This document shows positions 60,194 to 64,000 of a stretch of DNA of 64,000 nt, in pieces (the first letter of the stretch is position 1; every line of letters starts with the position of its first letter). The position numbers were made by a program, and so were the translations under genes. The notes below the pieces were generated by a model, which was given only the letters and a program-made list of their open reading frames with translations, did not search any database and was not told where the DNA came from. This DNA is from Imbricaverruca yamaguchii. Taxonomy: Eukaryota > Arthropoda > Thecostraca > Neoverrucidae. The stretch is from positions 2,477,501 through 2,541,500 of the forward strand of contig JAOTOL010001634.1 of assembly GCA_034440575.1 (NCBI GenBank), written 5' to 3'.

Positions 60194-60325
60194 GGGGACG
60201 AGTAGTCTAGGGGGTAAATTGCCAGTATCACAATCGAGAGATTGTGAGTTCGAGTCTAACCTTACCCGCGGCCAATTCGGCGTGGTTGCATGACTACGGC
60301 GTAAGTACCGTAAAACCAAAACTAC
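60194..60325 (+). mobile_element. tRNA-derived SINE (short copy)
   Basis: Head GGACGAGTAGTCTAGGGGGT (A-box-like), B-box GAGTTCGAGTC (about 60247), body CCCGCGGCCAATTCGG and tail GTACCGTAAAACCAAAAC. It is related to the 5176 and 47584 copies. No clear target duplication. Confidence 0.7.
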
Positions 60326-60856
60326 ACGAGATAGGTTTCAAAACGGGGCATTTGGACAGACGAATTCGTCGATAAACTTGAAGTTCTCCAATCGGACAAA
60401 GCGCTCCCGCGGAAAGTGGTAAACGCGTCGACCAAAGCCTGACTGGAGCCAGAGCCGATTTTCGACGGTGGCGCCACTATGCGGCCAGCGGCAAATCTCC
60501 ACGCGGGCCGAGCTGTAGCGAACACAGAAGCCGAGCTGCCACGTGCGATTGCGACAGAAATGCGCTGCCGCAACCACGCTGTCTCGCGATGCCCGCCGGT
60601 GCGGGCCGCTGCGTGCTCTCACACAAGCTCTAAAATGGCACGCACTAGGACACCTGTCGTCTTACCGGTTATGTACCGCGAGCAAAGGTCGCGTAGTGGT
60701 GGCATTTGCGAGCTTCTGCTGCACGAGCCGCGACCCATGGCCTTTTTCTATATAAGGGCGCCGATTGTAATAGCAGTATCGGCGAAGGTATCTACACAGG
60801 TAGCGCCCCATGTCAGACACCTACCTAGACCCTAGACTGTATGGGAATAGTGTAAG
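60326..60856. other. Non-genic, with a TATA-like site
   Basis: TATATAAG at 60749-60756 in CTTTTTCTATATAAGGGCG could be a core promoter on +, but no supported gene follows; downstream lies the minus-strand pol fragment. The 118-codon frame at 60479 has no recognised domain. Confidence 0.3.
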
Positions 60857-61680
60857 TCAATCTGGACGCTTGCCATCCCCCCGGTCGAGACCAACTGGCT
60901 GTAACATGGCAGGGATGCCCGCAGTTGAGGGCAAGCTGCGTTTCACTACGTCATTCAGATGAGTGACATGGGAGACGGACAACGCTCTTGAGGCAGGGTA
61001 GTCCGTAGTGTCCAAGCCGGTCAACCAGGCGGATGCGTTGGCGTCAGCGAAGTGGCTAGCACATTGCAGCCCCGAGGCGAAGCGCCACCGCCACACGGAT
61101 TGTCTCGTTCTGCAGATGAAGACCGCGGTCGGGCACAGGATCGACTTGCAGCCAGGCGGCGGTATGCGGTTGGGTGACGGCGCGTAGGCGCGCCTGGTTG
61201 GCTGCGCCGACCAGCTGGCCGCGAACCACGGCGATGCCCACCGTCCCTGGTGGTGACCACCGGCGAATGTCGCGTCTGGTAGCTCCGTGAAACCCCGCAC
61301 CGCCGGCTGTAGCGAAGACGGCGCCCCGCTGTCCGAGAGGATTCGATTGTGGCTTTACGACGCCCTCAGCAGCAGAGGCCATACGGCGTCGCCTCTCACC
61401 CTGGCAGGAAGGGCGGGCATCGCGGGGAATCGAACCCCATACCTCTGGCTTGCCAGACGCTCAGCTTAACCACTGAGCCACCGACGCCCCGCTGTCCGAG
61501 AGGACTGGACAGACGCTGCGGACCAGCGGAGGGGCCGCGACCAATAGGGTCGCGTACCAGGATAGTGCCGGGGTCTTGACTGAACGCATCCCGAGACCAC
61601 CCAGTCTGCGCGGCAGCGTCGCCTGCTCCCACGCCGTACCGCTGACGTCGATGTTGGAAGCCGCTACCAGTGTCCCGGGG
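60857..61680 (-). pseudogene. Non-LTR retrotransposon pol C-terminal fragment
   Basis: Minus-strand translation gives NIDVSGTAWEQATLPRRLGG and LGMRSVKTPALSWYATLL (about 61655-61550), then after an inserted SINE AAWLQVDPVPDRGLHLQNET, IRVAVALRLGAAMC, and in another frame HLNDVVKRSLPSTAGIPAML and QPVGLDRGDGKRPD. I recall this order (AW.QA.LP.R.GGLG, RLG...C, LNDV.KRAL..AG.P, EPVGL.R.DGKRPDG) from the C-terminal region of invertebrate retrotransposon polymerases often annotated as reverse-transcriptase-like. It is broken by frameshifts near 61240 and 61070, the SINE, and truncation after KRPD. Confidence 0.7.
61342..61484 (-). mobile_element. Compact 143-bp SINE with 20-bp perfect target duplication
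   Basis: The insert is flanked by identical 20-base repeats (61322-61341 and 61485-61504, CGCCCCGCTGTCCGAGAGGA). On the minus strand the head is tRNA-like: A-box TGGCTCAGTGG, B-box GGGTTCGATTCCCC and acceptor-stem-like GGGCGTC/GATGCCC. The anticodon arm, however, is a closed TCTGGC/GCCAGA stem, so it is not a functional tRNA gene. The tail ends GGCGTCGTAAAGCCACAATC, resembling the CGTAAAACCAATAACC tail of the larger SINEs here. It lies inside a dead pol fragment. Confidence 0.85.
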
Positions 61681-61684
61681 GCCA

Positions 61685-63229
61685 GCCTTCCATCAATCTG
61701 AGAGTCAGGGTTCCTGTGCGGGTTGTTGAGCGCAGTAGGTATGAAAACAACGCAGGTTTGTGTGGCGGTTAAACAAGTGCAATGGTATTGTACTTATTAT
61801 GGGCCATGAAAACAATGAGCTGCACTTATCTCATGACAGAAATCTACTCCCCCACTATAATTGAATTTAGCTGGACATATACCATAGCACAGTATCGCTA
61901 CTTACGCATATAATATACCACTTTCTGATCACTAAATAGACATCCTTTCCCAGGACGAGTCGACACCGTTCTTGTTGATGTGAGCTTATAAAGCTGTCAT
62001 GACTCATTCCCAAGAGATTTTGCACATGAGTAGCATGTTTATGCTCACCATCATGGATGGATTACACAAGCATCTCCTGCCACAATTCCAGATACAGATT
62101 ATCTACGATGTGGTGTGCTAAGCCATGTGATCTGCTCATAACATGGCATTCCAATTGTTACCTTTAAGCCAAGTATCCATATATTGGGTATCTCCAAAAA
62201 TAAACAAAAAACATGGACTGATGAGTATACTAATGGCTAAAATGGAGCTTACCAGACTGAAACAATATTCTAATTGACATGCTTCCATCACATTTCTGCA
62301 TTATACTGCACCTGTTTAGATATCTTATACCTGACGAAAAACTATTATTTTAACACTGAATTAAGAGCCCTTGGAGCGGCATTCACAAATTTTGTGTGGT
62401 CATATCTCCTCTCAGTATACATGTGGAAAGTAAGGGCTTGTCAATGGGAAAAAATGGAGGGGATTTGGGGATTTGTAAGCTAAATTCTTTCCATGGATGG
62501 AGCAATCACCCATGCCATGAAAATACACCAAATTGTGAATCAACCGAAAGTGCGCATCTTTGTGAAGACCATAATAAAATACTCACATGTTGAAAACAAT
62601 GTGTTCCTATAACAGCCATGGACTATGGTCCTCTGCAACGTTTGAAGCATCTGTTAACCTGAAAACAAACAAAGGTGAATGTAATATGCCCATGTAATAT
62701 AACCAATACAACTTAAACCAGCATTTTACTTTTTGTGTCAAGGTCTCATGCTTCAGATGTTCTTTTCACTTGATCTTGAGCTTCATTTTGTGATTCAAGC
62801 TCTAATGTCCCTGGGTTCCACCACTTGGTTAATGCATGTTTTGTTAAATATGACTATGAGTTCAGCATTGGTAATCTTCATGCTTGTTGATTCAATTGAT
62901 AATATAAATTGTCTTGGTTCTTTAGTGTGTTTGTGTAGCACATCATCATAGTTCATGGTGGTCAGGATTACAATGAGCATGGCCATCTCTGTACATTGTC
63001 AACATTTCATGTTAACCTAAGACATTTTCAAGACAGTATGTGGGAAAGGTCACTTTGAATGAAATATACAAACTTCATATTTATATTTTGGATAACCAGT
63101 CATGTGTGTTTGTGTGTTATGTGAGTGGGTGCTGGAAGTACTAGAAATGTAAATTTCCAGTATTACACTTCAACACATGCCACTGGGGCATCATCCCTTG
63201 TAGAGTTTGAGTGTTCCACCCACATTTAT
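61685..63229. other. AT-rich block, no gene
   Basis: Low-CpG, AT-rich DNA without supported genes. About 61915-61975 (CCACTTTCTGATCACTAAAT, ACATCCTTTCCCAGGA) partly matches the dispersed repeat at 44440 and 63230. Confidence 0.5.
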
Positions 63230-63740
63230 TTGCTTGTTGATTATTAACAGAGTTAAATTATTCCTGAAATATGGTAGAATATGCCACTTTCTGAACACTC
63301 AATCAACATCCTTCTCCTGGAAGTATCAGCACCGCAGCATCTTGATGATTGCTGCTTGATTCTGTAGCAGCTTCTTGATGCTTGCTTATGAGTTCTTCAT
63401 GTCCCCTTTCTAACAGTACTTTGTTTATAAGCACCATGGCCATACTCTCAACAAGGGATGGTGCTACATAAACATTTCACTATGCAATTACAAGCAAAAT
63501 TGCATAATGTGATATGGCATCTAGTGTCATTGTGTACCATAGGTATTTTTTCTTGCTTTCCTAAACATAGCTCTTCCTTCATTATGAATACCAAAACAAC
63601 TGATGGAGTTATAGGCATAAGTACATCATGGGCTCAAATATGAGTCTGAAAGACATGAAAGCATTTTAAATGATAGCAAACTTGTGCATCCAATTGTGCT
63701 CCTTTTGACATCTCAGACCTAATCAAAAATCATAATTTTT
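63230..63740 (+). repeat. Dispersed repeat, copy 2 (AT-rich block)
   Basis: Inverted relative to the copy at 44440-44960; see shared words there. The match runs from about GAAATATGG.AGAATA through CTTTCTGAACACTCAA to GACATCTCA.ACCTAAT. Ends are not defined. Confidence 0.75.
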
Positions 63741-64000
63741 GCACCATATTGCAGGGTGGTCTTCTAAGAGTCAGATGGACTCATTTTGGCATGCATCAGA
63801 AAGAGTTCACCAGATCAACCTCTTGCATAAAGGATCCCTTTAAGATGGTGCGAGACTCTCCAGACAATATACACCAAGTATTTGATATGTCCATGATTTA
63901 TGAGGAACTCTTGTGCTGCTGGGGACCATTTCAGCCTTGTATGGCACTTGGGCAGTCTTGTGGATAATGCATGCCTTAAAGTTGAAAGTAAGACATAAAA
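63741..64000. other. Window edge, nothing recognised
   Basis: AT-rich sequence with a 72-codon frame at 63749-63967 that shows no domain and may continue the repeat. Confidence 0.4.

Noticed and set aside
61410..61486. Functional tRNA gene on the minus strand
   Set aside because: The A- and B-boxes and acceptor stem are good, but the anticodon arm closes as a 6-bp stem without a proper 7-base loop, and 20-bp target duplications show it is a SINE head.

Overview
The window is animal nuclear DNA, probably from an arthropod. It has spliced genes with canonical GT..AG introns, CR1-type LINEs, tRNA-derived SINEs, TTAA-flanked MITEs, long microsatellites and many minisatellites. The Ly6 and mS38 proteins resemble arthropod versions as I remember them. 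I cannot name the species. There are no prokaryotic operons. Most long open frames are artefacts of tandem repeats without stop codons.

Real host genes are few. (1) A four-coding-exon Ly6/uPAR GPI-anchored protein lies on + at 49121-53305; all splice phases agree and the joined CDS is 155 codons. (2) A gene for mitochondrial small-subunit ribosomal protein mS38 (AURKAIP1 family) lies on - at 56875-59073. Two exons are seen, joined in phase, and the first exon is not found. (3) A CpG-rich single-exon ORF on - at 37770-38360 predicts an unrecognised two-helix membrane protein. Weaker candidates are a thrombospondin-like mini-exon (54862-54940) and a Cys-rich open segment (8327-8680, -).

Mobile DNA dominates the rest. 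Three copies of one CR1-like LINE are present: 2732-4298 (+, fragment), 9972-14734 (-, nearly full length, with an SGNH-esterase ORF1 and an EN/RT ORF2) and 45630-48467 (-, 5' part only). There are SINEs at 5176-5338, 34252-34436, 47584-47750, 60194-60325 and 61342-61484. The last sits between 20-bp perfect target duplications inside a dead retrotransposon pol fragment (60857-61680). Two 1-kb TTAA-flanked MITEs (32762-33763 and 39803-40829) are dense in AGGTCA/TGACCT hexamers. A degraded copy of a widespread invertebrate multicopy protein lies at 25547-26404 (-). Foldback structures occur at 16140-17215 and 17642-17787.

Tandem repeats have 35-bp (184-1004), 67-bp higher-order (28795-29345), 19-bp (31755-32030), 28/29-bp with an E-box in each unit (37065-37668), 73-bp (50032-50420) and 66-bp (52381-53232) periods. 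The 66-bp array is the most interesting feature. It is a 13-unit amplification of the last intron/exon boundary of the Ly6 gene, so 13 equivalent 3' splice sites precede the GPI-anchor exon. Two small indels divide them into groups predicted to give anchored, secreted or truncated proteins.

Two stretches (7371-7740 and 24150-24440) are homopolymer-rich and look like low-quality assembly. Two AT-rich, CpG-poor blocks (about 44-49 kb and 61.7-64 kb) share a dispersed repeat.
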